Positions 32,842 to 41,486 are shown, numbered from the stretch's first letter. The stretch is 64,000 bases of DNA from Brevibacillus_C sp046036945 (GCF_046036945.1 NZ_JBJQOQ010000006.1:129056-193055); one strand, 5' to 3'. The notes: generated from the sequence alone by a model not told the origin. Numbers and translations are program-made.

Positions 32842-34956
32842 ATGTTTCTCCTGCATGCAATGCTGAAGTACGTCTTGCTTCTCTGGTTTCGCCCCCGGAT
32901 CAAGGGGCTTTCCAACATCGATTTTTCCCGGCCCGCGATCATCATCCCCAACCACGTTTCTCTGGTGGATGCAGTTCTGTTGTCCTTTTCCCTGCCCGCC
33001 CAGGTGACGTTTGTGGCCAACACGGAAATCGCGAAAAAGTTTTCGTTTTTTCTGCGCTTTCGCAAGCACATTACCGTTGACCCGCTGAATCCCTACTCGA
33101 TCCGGCAGATGATCCGGGTCGTCAAGAGCGGCGAATCGCTGGTCATTTTCCCGGAAGGGCGGATCACGACGACCGGCGGCCTGATGAAAATCTACAGCGG
33201 CGTAGGCTACCTCGCCCTGCGAACAGGCGCTGCCGTCTATCCCGTCGCGATCGAGGGTTTGGAACGTTCCGTCTTCTCCTATCTGAAAGGCAAGCTGCGG
33301 CTCTCCTGGTTCCCGAAAGTGACATTCTCCATCGGGACACCGTTCACGCTGGAAAAGCGGGAAAACGTGCCGATGAGAGAGCAAAAGGCGGCCGCGAGCG
33401 ACTTTATCCTGCGCACGATGCAATCCGCTCTGTTTCAGGCCCGGACGAAGCAGGAGGTCAACCTGTTCGATGAAGTGCTTCTGGCAGCCAAGATGGCCGG
33501 ACGTAAGCAAGTCATCGCCCGTGACCTGACCGCTGCCGTCTCGTATCGCACCTTGCTGATCGGCAGCTACCTGCTCGGCGGCAAGCTGAAGACACGGCTC
33601 GCCGGCAGAGCAAACGTCGGCGTGCTTCTGCCCAATTCGATCGGCCAGCTGATCACCCTGCTGTCCCTTTTTAGGATCGGGACGACTCCGGCGATCCTGA
33701 ACTTTTCGCTGGGGATTCGCTCTCTCCTGGATTGCTGTGAGACGGCAGAGATCAAGACGATTCTGACCTCACGGGCGTTCATTGAAAAAGGCAAGCTGGA
33801 GCATGTGATCACAGGCCTGCAGGAGCAGGTCGAAATCATCTACCTGGAGGACGTCAAAGCTTCCGCTTCTTTCCTGGATAAACTGGCAGCCTTCTGCCGC
33901 TATCTGACAAGGCAGCGGGCGCAGGCGGGCAATCGTGAACTGATTCTCTTCACCTCGGGGAGCGAGAGCAAGCCAAAAGGCGTCGTGCTGACACATGACA
34001 ACTTGTACGCCAATATCCAGCAAGTCAGAAGCGTAATCGACCTGACGCAAAAAGACAAAATGTTAAACGCGCTCCCGATGTTCCACAGCTTCGGACTGAC
34101 GGCCGGCACGCTCCTGCCGGTGGTCACGGGCATTCCGGTCTACCTTTATCCTAGTCCGCTCCACTTCAAGATCATCTCGGAGCTTTGCTACGACCAGAAC
34201 ATTACGCTCCTGTTCGGCACGTCCACGTTTCTTTCGGCCTACGGCAAGATGGCTCACCCCTACAACTTTTACTCGCTTCGCTACGTCTTTGCCGGAGCGG
34301 AAAAGCTGAAAGACGACGTGCGGCAGATGTGGATGGACAAATTCGGCGTGCGGATTTTTGAAGGGTATGGAGCGACGGAGACTTCCCCGATCCTCTCGCT
34401 CAACACTCCGCTGGCAAACAAGCGGGGGACGGTCGGACGCCTGCTGCCGGGGGTCGAAGCCCGGGTAGAAGCGGTAGAGGGCATCACAGCAGGCGGCCAA
34501 CTGTTGGTCAAAGGGCCGAATGTGATGAAGGGCTACCTCATCCACGGAAAAGGTTTCGTTCCGGCCGATGAGTGGTATCCGACCGGCGATTTGGTTTCGC
34601 TCGATGCCGACGACTACCTCGCCATCCAATCCCGGCTGAAGCGCTTCGCCAAAATCGCCGGGGAGATGGTCTCGCTCAACCTGGTCGAAGAATTGGCCGC
34701 CCAATGCTACGGTCACTCGGATTTCGCGGCCATCGCGATTCAAGATCAGCGCAAAGGAGAGCGGATCCTGCTCTACACCTCGGACGATACCGCCCAGATT
34801 GGGGCGCTGCGGGCTTACGTGGCCGAAAAGCAATTTTCTCCCTTGCTGCTTCCAGCCGCGATCCGGGTTGTGGAAAAGCTGCCCCTGCTCGGCAGCGGAA
34901 AGACGGATTACGTCAGCCTGAAACAATGGGCGGAACAAGGAGGAAAAGCATCGTGA
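32842..34956 (+). CDS. Aas-like acyltransferase / acyl-ACP synthetase fusion
   Basis: A 704-residue bifunctional protein. Residues 1-190 form a PlsC-type acyltransferase with NH38VSLVD43 and FPEG (103-106). Residues 230-700 form an AMP-dependent acyl ligase with the P-loop LFTSGSESKPKG, GYGATETSP and WYPTGD. In E. coli the equivalent Aas re-acylates 2-lysophosphatidylethanolamine at the inner leaflet. The ATG directly after the hairpin is chosen; the GTG at 32830 has no ribosome binding site. The stop overlaps the LplT-like gene by 4 bp, as in the Gram-negative lplT-aas pair though in opposite order. Confidence 0.85.
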   Translation: MFLLHAMLKYVLLLWFRPRIKGLSNIDFSRPAIIIPNHVSLVDAVLLSFSLPAQVTFVANTEIAKKFSFFLRFRKHITVDPLNPYSIRQMIRVVKSGESLVIFPEGRITTTGGLMKIYSGVGYLALRTGAAVYPVAIEGLERSVFSYLKGKLRLSWFPKVTFSIGTPFTLEKRENVPMREQKAAASDFILRTMQSALFQARTKQEVNLFDEVLLAAKMAGRKQVIARDLTAAVSYRTLLIGSYLLGGKLKTRLAGRANVGVLLPNSIGQLITLLSLFRIGTTPAILNFSLGIRSLLDCCETAEIKTILTSRAFIEKGKLEHVITGLQEQVEIIYLEDVKASASFLDKLAAFCRYLTRQRAQAGNRELILFTSGSESKPKGVVLTHDNLYANIQQVRSVIDLTQKDKMLNALPMFHSFGLTAGTLLPVVTGIPVYLYPSPLHFKIISELCYDQNITLLFGTSTFLSAYGKMAHPYNFYSLRYVFAGAEKLKDDVRQMWMDKFGVRIFEGYGATETSPILSLNTPLANKRGTVGRLLPGVEARVEAVEGITAGGQLLVKGPNVMKGYLIHGKGFVPADEWYPTGDLVSLDADDYLAIQSRLKRFAKIAGEMVSLNLVEELAAQCYGHSDFAAIAIQDQRKGERILLYTSDDTAQIGALRAYVAEKQFSPLLLPAAIRVVEKLPLLGSGKTDYVSLKQWAEQGGKAS

Positions 34957-36200
34957 TCAAACCGCTTCGCGCGTTGAATTTTACCCAGTTTTTATCTGCT
35001 TTTGCCGACAATATGATCATCCTGGTCGCCATCGCGATCATTCACGACCAGCACATGCCCTTGAAGTACATCGGCTTCGTCCAGGCTGCCTTCCTCGTCG
35101 CCTACATCGTCCTCGCCCCCGTGGTCGGGACCTTCGCCGAGCGGAACCCGAAGTCGAAAGTTCTCTTGCTTGGAAATCTGCTGAAGGCGTTGTCCGTTGT
35201 CTGCTTCCTGGCCGGGCTGCATCCGGTGCTGAGCTACGCCGTGACGGGGATAGCCTGCGCCTTTTACGGACCGGCGAAGTACGGCATCCTGCCGGATCTG
35301 ACGAACAGCGAAGAAGAGCTGCTGAAAGCCAACGCCAAGCTGGAAGGCTACACGATCGTGGCGATTCTGGCCGGAACACTGGCCGGCGGCTTGTCGGTCA
35401 ATTCCTTCGGGATCGCCACATCGCTTTGCATCTGTCTCGGCCTTTACCTCGTCTCGTTCGCTGTGACCTTCGCCATTCCCCGGTTTGAGGGGAACCGCAG
35501 GCTGCACTACGCCCGAGAGGCCGCCCGCTTTTTCACGGTGGACTGCGGCACATTATTCCGGCATCCGGTCACGAGATTTGCGCTGATCGGCACAGGAGCG
35601 TTCTGGATGGCAGCCGTTGTGCTGCGGACAGCCGCCTTTGCTTGGATTCCGCTGGCCTACAGCTCCTTCTTGATTGCCGGAAAAGAGGAGACGCAGATCT
35701 CCATGATCATCGCCTCGACTGCGATTGGCATCATGATCGGCGCCCTTTCGGCTCCGTACCTCGTGTCCGCCAGGAATTATTTTCGCTCTTATTGGTTCGG
35801 TCTGTTGATGATCCCGATCCTGCTGGCGTTTCCTTATGTACACAACCTGTATGTGACCGTGGTCTTCCTCTTGGTGGTCGGATTCTTCGGCGGCGTGTTC
35901 GTGGTTCCGATGAACTCCGTGCTGCAGGACCGCGGGAAACCGATGATCGGCACAGGCAAGGTCATCGCTGTACAGAATTTTGTCGAAAATTCACTGATGG
36001 CCGTGGGAACCGGATTATACGTGCTGACCACGAGCATCGTTCCCGGATGGGTCGGGGCAGACAGCTCCGGGGCCAACCTCGATTTTATTTCCTACGCCAT
36101 TTTTGGAATGGGCCTCATTCTGGCCGGGTTTGTGGCTGTCCTCCGCTGGCATGTCCCCCGGCTGCGAAATGAGGGAAAACAGACGGACAGCAGCCTTTGA
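34953..36200 (+). CDS. lplT: MFS lysophospholipid transporter, LplT-like
   Basis: A 415-residue major facilitator with about twelve helices, beginning VIKPLRALNFTQFLSAFADN. LplT flips lysophospholipids to the cytoplasmic side, where Aas re-acylates them. Features include GTFAERNPKSK after helix 2 and FYGPAKYGILPDL in the first half, both typical of LplT. The GTG start at 34953 overlaps the previous stop and follows AAGGAGGAAAAGC. Translational coupling with the Aas-like enzyme supports one membrane-repair function. Confidence 0.85.
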   Translation: MIKPLRALNFTQFLSAFADNMIILVAIAIIHDQHMPLKYIGFVQAAFLVAYIVLAPVVGTFAERNPKSKVLLLGNLLKALSVVCFLAGLHPVLSYAVTGIACAFYGPAKYGILPDLTNSEEELLKANAKLEGYTIVAILAGTLAGGLSVNSFGIATSLCICLGLYLVSFAVTFAIPRFEGNRRLHYAREAARFFTVDCGTLFRHPVTRFALIGTGAFWMAAVVLRTAAFAWIPLAYSSFLIAGKEETQISMIIASTAIGIMIGALSAPYLVSARNYFRSYWFGLLMIPILLAFPYVHNLYVTVVFLLVVGFFGGVFVVPMNSVLQDRGKPMIGTGKVIAVQNFVENSLMAVGTGLYVLTTSIVPGWVGADSSGANLDFISYAIFGMGLILAGFVAVLRWHVPRLRNEGKQTDSSL

Positions 36201-36296
36201 AAATTTTTGTCGTAAATTTAATTTTTTTGTAACCAATTCCGATTCGATGCGTCCTATAGTAGAGGTATCAAAACGAACGGAAAGGGAGTACTCTCC

Positions 36297-36472
36297 ATGA
36301 AGTAAAAGCAACGATCCACAGCCGCCGAAATAAAACGAAGTTACCAAAAAGAACGCCTATGACCGCCAAGCGAAAAACACATCACGATGACGGGCGATAC
36401 GGATCAAAAACCAAGGGACATGGGATTCTCGCAAGGATCCCGGCTCCCTTCGCCACCCCGTTTTCTGCATAG
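36297..36472 (+). pseudogene. Possible frameshifted small basic protein gene
   Basis: AAAGGGAGTACTCTCC leads to ATG-AAG-TAA. If one base is restored after the second codon, 56 further codons stay open to TAG at 36470, giving a very basic peptide (KATIHSRRNKTKLPKR, later KTHHDDGRYGSKT). An intrinsic terminator overlaps the end. No family is recognised, so it may be chance; the ribosome binding site and terminator argue for a real or recently lost gene. Confidence 0.3.
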
Positions 36473-36487
36473 AAAGCTGGGGTTTTT
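36456..36487 (+). terminator. Intrinsic terminator in the 36.2-36.6 kb gap
   Basis: ACCCC pairs with GGGGT and an inner TTTC with GAAA. TTTTT follows. Confidence 0.55.
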
Positions 36488-36534
36488 GTATGGAGACGCC
36501 TCGAATGTGGGCAAGTTTGGCGGCAACCCCTCTG

Positions 36535-36563
36535 TTGGGGGAAAACATAGAATTTACTGTAAT
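36535..36563 (+). promoter_or_regulatory. Possible sigma-A promoter of the OafA-type gene
   Basis: TTGGGG and TGTAAT are spaced by 17 bp, about 90 bp before the acyltransferase ATG. The -35 match is poor. Confidence 0.3.
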
Positions 36564-36581
36564 GGAGAGGGCAGAGTACAG

Positions 36582-36659
36582 ATGAAACAAGATCAGAATC
36601 ACAAGCGGTTGACACAAGGGCGCATCAAAACGGGCAGAGGGGGCAACCGATATGCCTGA
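36582..36659 (+). CDS. Possible 25-residue leader peptide overlapping the acyltransferase start
   Basis: An ATG after GAGAGGGCAGAGTACAG opens 25 codons of a basic peptide whose TGA lies just past the start codon of the acyltransferase gene (overlap 8 bp). It may couple translation of the membrane protein. No similarity is recognised. Confidence 0.3.
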   Translation: MKQDQNHKRLTQGRIKTGRGGNRYA

Positions 36660-38838
36660 ACCGATCAAAGGACGCGGACGCTACATGGCCGGCTTGGACG
36701 GACTGCGGGCATTGGCGGTATTGGCCGTCATCGCCTACCACCTCAATCTGGATCTGGCCCCTGGCGGACTCTTGGGCGTTGGCGTGTTCTTCGTGCTGTC
36801 CGGTTACCTCATCACGGACCTGCTCGTCGCCGAATGGACCAAAAGCAGGCGGCTCGACCTGAAAGACTTCTGGCTCCGGCGATTCCGCCGGCTGCTGCCC
36901 GCGCTGTTCGTCATGCTTTTCGCAGTGACCCTCTGGCTGGCGCTTTTTACCCCCGCCCGGCTCATAGCGCTGCAGGGAGACCTCCTGTCAGGGGTGCTGT
37001 ACGTCAGCAATTGGTGGTACATCTTCCACCAAGTATCGTACTTTGAACAGTTTGGCCCGCCCTCCCCATTCGGCCACCTCTGGTCGCTGGCAGTGGAAGA
37101 ACAGTTCTACCTGCTGTGGCCGCTCTTCCTGTACGTCGGGCTGCGGTTCGCTCCCAAGCGAGGACCGTTGGCCGGGCTGATCCTCCTGGGAGCGGCCGTC
37201 TCGGCGCTGGCGATGGCCCTGATCTATCAGCCGGGCAGCGATCCCAGCCGGGTCTACTACGGCACAGACACCAGGGCCTTCGGTCTGCTCATCGGATCCG
37301 CGCTGGCGCTGATCTGGCCCAGCCGTAAGCTCTCCGCCAATGTCTCCGCTGCGACCCGGGTGACGCTGGACCTGGCCGGCGGTGCCGGACTCATGATCAT
37401 CCTGCTGATGATTTGGCAGACCAATCAGTACGACCCGCTTCTCTACCCTGCCGGACTCGTCATGCTGTCGATCGCGGCTGCGGTCGTCGTTGCTGTACTC
37501 GCCCACCCGGCGAGCCTGCTTGGCCGCACGCTGGGCTGGACGCCGCTGCGTTGGCTCGGGGTGCGTTCCTACGGCATCTACCTCTGGCACTACCCCGTCA
37601 TCGCACTGACCAGCCCTGTGGTGAACACTGACGGGATCGATGTCCCGCGAGCCATCCTCCAACTGGCAGCCAGCATCGGGCTTGCCGCTCTGTCGTGGCG
37701 GTTTGTCGAAGATCCGATTCGCCGCGGCGCATTGGGAAGACTCTGGTCAGAGAGAAAATACCGTGATCGGCAGGCACGCGGGCCGATCATCCGTTGGGTT
37801 GCATCTGCTGCTGCAGTGTGTGGGCTGCTCGCACTCGGTTTGTCCGTCATCAGTGTAGCAAACCCGGCGGTAACCGCTACAGCGAGCGGCTCTCAAGACC
37901 CTGCCGGCAGCGGCGGGCATCAGGCGAAAACGCCGCCAAATCCCCGTCCTGACCAGCAGCAGCCCGACCGCACGAATGCCAGCAGCCAAGCGAAGCCCGG
38001 CAGCCCAGCAGAACCGGCCGGCAAGCCTTCGTCCACTGACACTCCGAAACAGGCTGACCAAGCGAACCACGATCGTTCCACGCAGAACAGCAGCCAGACG
38101 AAACAAGGCGGCTCCGCACAGAAAAGCAACCAGGCGAAGCAGGATGGCTCCTCCAGGCAGAACGGCGGCCAGGCAAAGCAGGATGGCTCCGCGCAGAACG
38201 GCGGTCAGGCGAAGCAAGATGGCACCGTGCAAAACGGCGGAAAGTCAGCCGGCGAGCCGAAACAGACGGATGGCCATTCGGGACAGACCGGTTCGCCAGA
38301 CTCCATCCCGCCAAAATCGGGTGAAGGCGTCACGGCTTTTGGCGACTCCGTCATGCTCGACGTCGCTCCCTATCTGGAAAAACTTCTGCCGGGCATCGTG
38401 GTCGACGCCAAGATCGGCCGGCAAATGTCGCAAGCCCCGGAAGTCGTGGCAAAGCTAAAGGCTGAAGGCAAATTGGGCAATCGAGTGATTATTGAACTTG
38501 GCACGAACGGCTCCTTTACCAAGAACCAGCTGATGTCGCTGCTGCACTCGCTCGGCGATCCAGAGCAGATCATACTGGTCAACACCCGTGTTCCCCGTCC
38601 GTGGGAGGGCGTCGTCAACTCGACCATCACCGAGGTAGCTGCTCTCTTCCCCCACATTACGCTTGTCGATTGGTATGCGGCGAGTGCCGGCAAAAGCTCG
38701 TTTTTCGAACCCGATGGCGTCCACCTCAACCACGAAGGCGCCCAGTTCTACGCCTCGCTCTTGGCCAAGGCAATCGCGCCGGAACCAGGTCATGGCAAGA
38801 CTGCCGCAGCAGGCGCAACGGAAGAGATAAAACAGTAA
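36652..38838 (+). CDS. OafA/YrhL-type membrane O-acyltransferase with C-terminal SGNH domain
   Basis: A 728-residue protein. Residues 10-375 form an acyltransferase-3 membrane domain of about eleven helices (GLDGLRALAVLAVIAYH, PFGHLWSLAVEEQFYLLWP). Residues 410-550 are a low-complexity Gln/Lys/Asn/Gly linker, and residues 555-720 an extracellular SGNH esterase-like domain (TAFGDSVMLD, DGVHLN). Homologues such as OatA and YrhL O-acetylate peptidoglycan or other surface glycans. The unusually long linker contains DNA-level tandem repeats. The start follows GAGGGGGCAACCGAT. Confidence 0.88.
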   Translation: MPEPIKGRGRYMAGLDGLRALAVLAVIAYHLNLDLAPGGLLGVGVFFVLSGYLITDLLVAEWTKSRRLDLKDFWLRRFRRLLPALFVMLFAVTLWLALFTPARLIALQGDLLSGVLYVSNWWYIFHQVSYFEQFGPPSPFGHLWSLAVEEQFYLLWPLFLYVGLRFAPKRGPLAGLILLGAAVSALAMALIYQPGSDPSRVYYGTDTRAFGLLIGSALALIWPSRKLSANVSAATRVTLDLAGGAGLMIILLMIWQTNQYDPLLYPAGLVMLSIAAAVVVAVLAHPASLLGRTLGWTPLRWLGVRSYGIYLWHYPVIALTSPVVNTDGIDVPRAILQLAASIGLAALSWRFVEDPIRRGALGRLWSERKYRDRQARGPIIRWVASAAAVCGLLALGLSVISVANPAVTATASGSQDPAGSGGHQAKTPPNPRPDQQQPDRTNASSQAKPGSPAEPAGKPSSTDTPKQADQANHDRSTQNSSQTKQGGSAQKSNQAKQDGSSRQNGGQAKQDGSAQNGGQAKQDGTVQNGGKSAGEPKQTDGHSGQTGSPDSIPPKSGEGVTAFGDSVMLDVAPYLEKLLPGIVVDAKIGRQMSQAPEVVAKLKAEGKLGNRVIIELGTNGSFTKNQLMSLLHSLGDPEQIILVNTRVPRPWEGVVNSTITEVAALFPHITLVDWYAASAGKSSFFEPDGVHLNHEGAQFYASLLAKAIAPEPGHGKTAAAGATEEIKQ
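38086..38240 (+). repeat. Tandem 36-39 bp repeats in the acyltransferase linker
   Basis: About four imperfect copies of a 12-13 codon unit with the core GGQAKQDGS occur in tandem. The best copies start at 38161 and 38197 and are each 36 bp. Copy number could vary between strains and change linker length. Confidence 0.75.
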
Positions 38839-38848
38839 ATGAAAGGAA

Positions 38849-38881
38849 GGAAGCCGTGACTCTTTTTAAGTCACGGCTTCC
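38849..38881. terminator. Hairpin between convergent genes
   Basis: A perfect 13-bp stem GGAAGCCGTGACT/AGTCACGGCTTCC with a T-rich 7-base loop lies between the acyltransferase and isochorismatase genes. T-tracts are short on both sides. Confidence 0.7.
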
Positions 38882-38902
38882 TTGTACCCGTTCTGCAGCG
38901 GA

Positions 38903-39403
38903 TCAAGTCATGGCGTCCAGCATGTATTTGATCACCGGGTAGGAAATGAGATGTCGATCCCGGTAAGTCGAGAAGACAGCCTCCGGTTTTTCGCCGACGA
39001 TTCCTCTTTGCAGAATAGCGGCTTTGAATCCCCGTTCCACAGCCCCATTAGCGGTGAAGGTGACACAGTATTCTGCGGCAAACCCGGCTACGACGACGAA
39101 TTCAACACCAGCCTGGCGAAGGACTTGCTCCAGATCGGTTTGCCAGAAAGCATTTGAGAATTGCTTTGTCACCCGGATGTCCTTATGTCCGACAGTGATC
39201 CGGGGGATGATCTCTCTCGCCTGAGGATCGGCATCTCCTTCCGAGCCTTCCATGTCTTGAATATGAATAACCCTTTGATCTTTCGCCCGCAAGAGTCCTG
39301 CTACGTAATTGATGTACTCGCATGCTTCTGCCACGTCTGCATTGTCTATCCGATCCCGTAAGAAGATCTGCTGCATATCAACGATAAGAAGCCCGAATTT
39401 CAA
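38903..39403 (-). CDS. Isochorismatase-family cysteine hydrolase
   Basis: A 166-residue enzyme with the catalytic triad D9 (LLIVDMQ), K80 (RVTKQFSNAFW) and C113 (GFAAEYCV), next to the usual cis-peptide region. Family members hydrolyse amides such as nicotinamide, N-carbamoyl compounds or isochorismate. The minimal length and sequence do not identify the substrate. No neighbouring gene points to a pathway. Confidence 0.82.
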   Translation of the reverse strand: MKFGLLIVDMQQIFLRDRIDNADVAEACEYINYVAGLLRAKDQRVIHIQDMEGSEGDADPQAREIIPRITVGHKDIRVTKQFSNAFWQTDLEQVLRQAGVEFVVVAGFAAEYCVTFTANGAVERGFKAAILQRGIVGEKPEAVFSTYRDRHLISYPVIKYMLDAMT

Positions 39404-39449
39404 AGGATTCCTCTCCTTTTCTGTTTGCCAGAATAAGACCTTCGCCTGA

Positions 39450-39872
39450 TCATGAAGCAGGACCGCTCTTTGCCAGGGTTAACTGCCACGAAACACCGTA
39501 CTTGTCTGCGACCCAGCCGAACTTTTCGCTGAATGGGTACGCTCCCAGCGGCATGAGAACAGAACCGTCTTGAGCCAAGCGCTGAAAGACGCGATCGACC
39601 TCCTCTTCTGTGTCGCACGTGACATAAAGAGACATGGCAGGTGTAAAGGTAAAGTCATGCTTTATGTTGCTGTCGATACACATGAAGACTTGTCCTTTCA
39701 AGGAAAAGGCAGCAAGCATCACGGTCCCCTCGTCCCCCGTTTCATTCGGGCCGTAGCGAGTGATGCTGATGATTTCCGACTGGTCGAAGAGAGAGGTGTA
39801 AAAATTCATGGCTTCTTCGGCCTGGCCTGAGAACATCAAAAATGTGGTGATCTTTGGGATGGAATGACTCAT
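39450..39872 (-). CDS. VOC-family (PhnB-like) protein
   Basis: A 140-residue protein of the glyoxalase/bleomycin/dioxygenase fold, PhnB branch (ITTFLMFSGQAEEAMNFY, then FGWVADKYGVSWQL). These proteins are usually dimeric and mostly of unknown biochemical role. The ATG at 39872 with GGAGGGTGAAAG upstream is preferred to the GTG three codons earlier. Confidence 0.85.
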   Translation of the reverse strand: MSHSIPKITTFLMFSGQAEEAMNFYTSLFDQSEIISITRYGPNETGDEGTVMLAAFSLKGQVFMCIDSNIKHDFTFTPAMSLYVTCDTEEEVDRVFQRLAQDGSVLMPLGAYPFSEKFGWVADKYGVSWQLTLAKSGPAS

Positions 39873-39959
39873 ATCTTTCACCCTCCGTCTGTAGCAATAT
39901 AGGTTTCGTAACTCATTTTGATCATCTCAACAGAATTTTATGATTTCTACTATTGTAAC

Positions 39960-40178
39960 TTATGCTAGTGGAGGTTTGTTTCTCATTGATTGCGCTTTTG
40001 CTTTTTCCTTCTGAACAAATAATTCTCGAATAAATGCCCCTGCGCCCATAGATAACGCTATGATTACGATCAAATTGATAATTTTAACGAAAAGATAAGG
40101 GGCTATAACAACGTGGATACAAGATACAATGATAATAGCTGAATTAAAAATAATACCAAAATATAGCTGTTTGATCAT
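39960..40178 (-). CDS. Small two-helix membrane protein
   Basis: A 72-residue protein with two hydrophobic segments (about residues 5-28 and 31-50) and a basic C-terminal tail. GGAAGGAAAG lies upstream of the ATG. Base composition is AT-richer than in its neighbours. No family recognised; function unknown. Confidence 0.55.
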   Translation of the reverse strand: MIKQLYFGIIFNSAIIIVSCIHVVIAPYLFVKIINLIVIIALSMGAGAFIRELFVQKEKAKAQSMRNKPPLA

Positions 40179-40238
40179 TCATAAACTTTCCTTCCCATAC
40201 TTGTTTCCCCCCCGCTCCTACTCTTTATTTATCGGTTT

Positions 40239-40847
40239 TCATTTCAAAACCTCACCGTCTTTGGAAATCCCTTTCGCGTGAAACCCTTTTGCCCCTATGG
40301 AAACTGCCTCTCCTTCCCTTGGCGTTCCTTTGTGTTCCCAGCGCAGGTCATCCAGGCTATATACTCTATAAAAGTATCGAATGCCGTCCGCTTCAAATAG
40401 GTTTGCCTGTATGTACCCGGTCTCTTCGTTTCCTACATCTACTGTTGCGATGTCGGGATTGTGAATCCGTCCGAACATCACGGCGATGTCTTTTGTCTCT
40501 TGATTTTCTTGATAATGGATCGTGCTGTCGTAAACCTCCATGTCGTCATCCGTATAATGATTCCATCCTTTAGCACCAAGGAATTCCCAGCCTTCCTCCG
40601 GATTACCCTTAAAAATCGCTGCGTTTAAGATATCATCTATTTTTCTGCCGATATCGCCATAGTTTACTTCAGCGTTTAACGTGTAAAAAACCAAGCGTTT
40701 ATTCCCTTCGAGCTGTATTTGCTTGATCAGTTTATTGACCTGAAAAGGAACGTCCCGCTCCATCGCCTGTTCAATTGTTTTTGGCTTGCATGCGGTACCT
40801 ATCATTAGCGCAAATACAAAAACCAATACCAATCCTGCTCGCTTCAA
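40239..40847 (-). CDS. Lipoprotein of unknown function
   Basis: A protein of about 202 residues starting at TTG after GGGAGGGGAGAGAACA. The N-terminus is a signal peptide with lipobox I-G-T-A-C. The mature part is mixed alpha/beta with many charged residues and no recognised motif (WEFLGAKGWNHYTDDDMEVY, then YFYRVYSLDDLRW). The longer frame reaching 41042 is rejected because it lacks a ribosome binding site and puts the signal peptide in the middle. Confidence 0.65.
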   Translation of the reverse strand: MKRAGLVLVFVFALMIGTACKPKTIEQAMERDVPFQVNKLIKQIQLEGNKRLVFYTLNAEVNYGDIGRKIDDILNAAIFKGNPEEGWEFLGAKGWNHYTDDDMEVYDSTIHYQENQETKDIAVMFGRIHNPDIATVDVGNEETGYIQANLFEADGIRYFYRVYSLDDLRWEHKGTPREGEAVSIGAKGFHAKGISKDGEVLK

Positions 40848-41042
40848 ATGTTCTCTCCCCTCCCTTTTATTTGAACGACTGCCCCTCCATGCACGTGTTA
40901 CGGTACTGCACAGCGGTGGGCAGACCAGCGTAAAATTCCTTTTTCTTACAACATTATACGACGGGATTCCAGACATTCCCAGACTAAAAACCGAAACTCT
41001 CCTCCCCTTTTTTCGTCTGGAGCTCTGGACATGAAAACACAC

Positions 41043-41086
41043 AAAAAAAGGCCAGCACCTGTCCGTGTTGACGACAGGCGCTGACC
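41043..41086 (-). terminator. Terminator of the haem monooxygenase gene
   Basis: On the minus strand GGTCAGCGCCTGTC pairs with GACAGGTGCTGGCC around a 9-base loop, with seven T residues after it. Confidence 0.92.
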
Positions 41087-41100
41087 TGCAGCTGCGTGTT

Positions 41101-41421
41101 TTACTGAACGGCCGTCTTGACCGCTTTCACTTCATACAAACCGCCCTCGGAGCTGATGATGTACTCCGGCTTAGGCTTGCCAAGGTTTGCCTTATGGGCG
41201 GCGATATGGGCGTCGCTCTTTTCCCACTGCTTCCAGTGCTCCTCCGATTCCCAGCGGATCAGGACCATGACCTCTTCTTCACCGCGTCTGACCTTTTTCA
41301 CCATGACCGTCGAATCGACAAATCCTTCCTGTTGTTCGATGATGCCGGCACCGCTGAAGCGCTGTACCACTTGATCTGCATTGCCTTCGGTGACTGTTAT
41401 TTTTCTTACCTGGACAAACAT
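41101..41421 (-). CDS. HmoA/IsdG-like haem-degrading monooxygenase
   Basis: A 106-residue ABM-fold protein beginning MFVQVRKITVTEG, with FSGAGIIEQQEGF in the first half and WESEEHWKQWEKSDAHIAAH in the second. B. subtilis HmoA is of this type and degrades haem to release iron. The ATG at 41421 follows GGGAGATGG. A Fur box sits in its promoter, which agrees with an iron-starvation role. Confidence 0.85.
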   Translation of the reverse strand: MFVQVRKITVTEGNADQVVQRFSGAGIIEQQEGFVDSTVMVKKVRRGEEEVMVLIRWESEEHWKQWEKSDAHIAAHKANLGKPKPEYIISSEGGLYEVKAVKTAVQ

Positions 41422-41456
41422 CTGACCATCTCCCGTGATCCAATCTCGTTTCAATC

Positions 41457-41486
41457 ATTATAATTGATAATGATTTTCAGTGTCAA
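41457..41486 (-). promoter_or_regulatory. Fur-controlled sigma-A promoter
   Basis: The minus-strand promoter is TTGACA (41481-41486), an 18-bp spacer and TATAAT (41457-41462). Within the spacer, 41465-41479 reads TGATAATGATTTTCA on the plus strand, one mismatch from the 7-1-7 Fur box. Iron-loaded Fur should therefore block the promoter. Confidence 0.85.

Larger units (their letters stand above)
36201..36651 (+). other. Intergenic region with small frames and a hairpin
   Basis: This 451-bp gap between the LplT-like gene and the acyltransferase gene has no ordinary gene. It holds a TATAGT-like hexamer near 36255, a strong ribosome binding site leading to a frame that stops after two codons (36297), a terminator-like hairpin (36456-36487), a weak promoter (36535-36563) and a 25-codon frame overlapping the next start (36582-36659). 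Confidence 0.5.

Noticed and set aside
34572..34952. N-terminal extension of the MFS transporter
   Set aside because: It reads out of frame through the acyl-ligase gene; the true GTG start at 34953 has a strong ribosome binding site.
36280..36490. Manganese (yybP-ykoY) or c-di-GMP riboswitch before the acyltransferase gene
   Set aside because: GGGAGTA and a terminator hairpin are suggestive, but the remaining conserved blocks of either class are missing.
40848..41042. Longer N-terminus of the lipoprotein at 40239
   Set aside because: It would bury the signal peptide at residue 66; the TTG start with GGGAGGGGAG is better.
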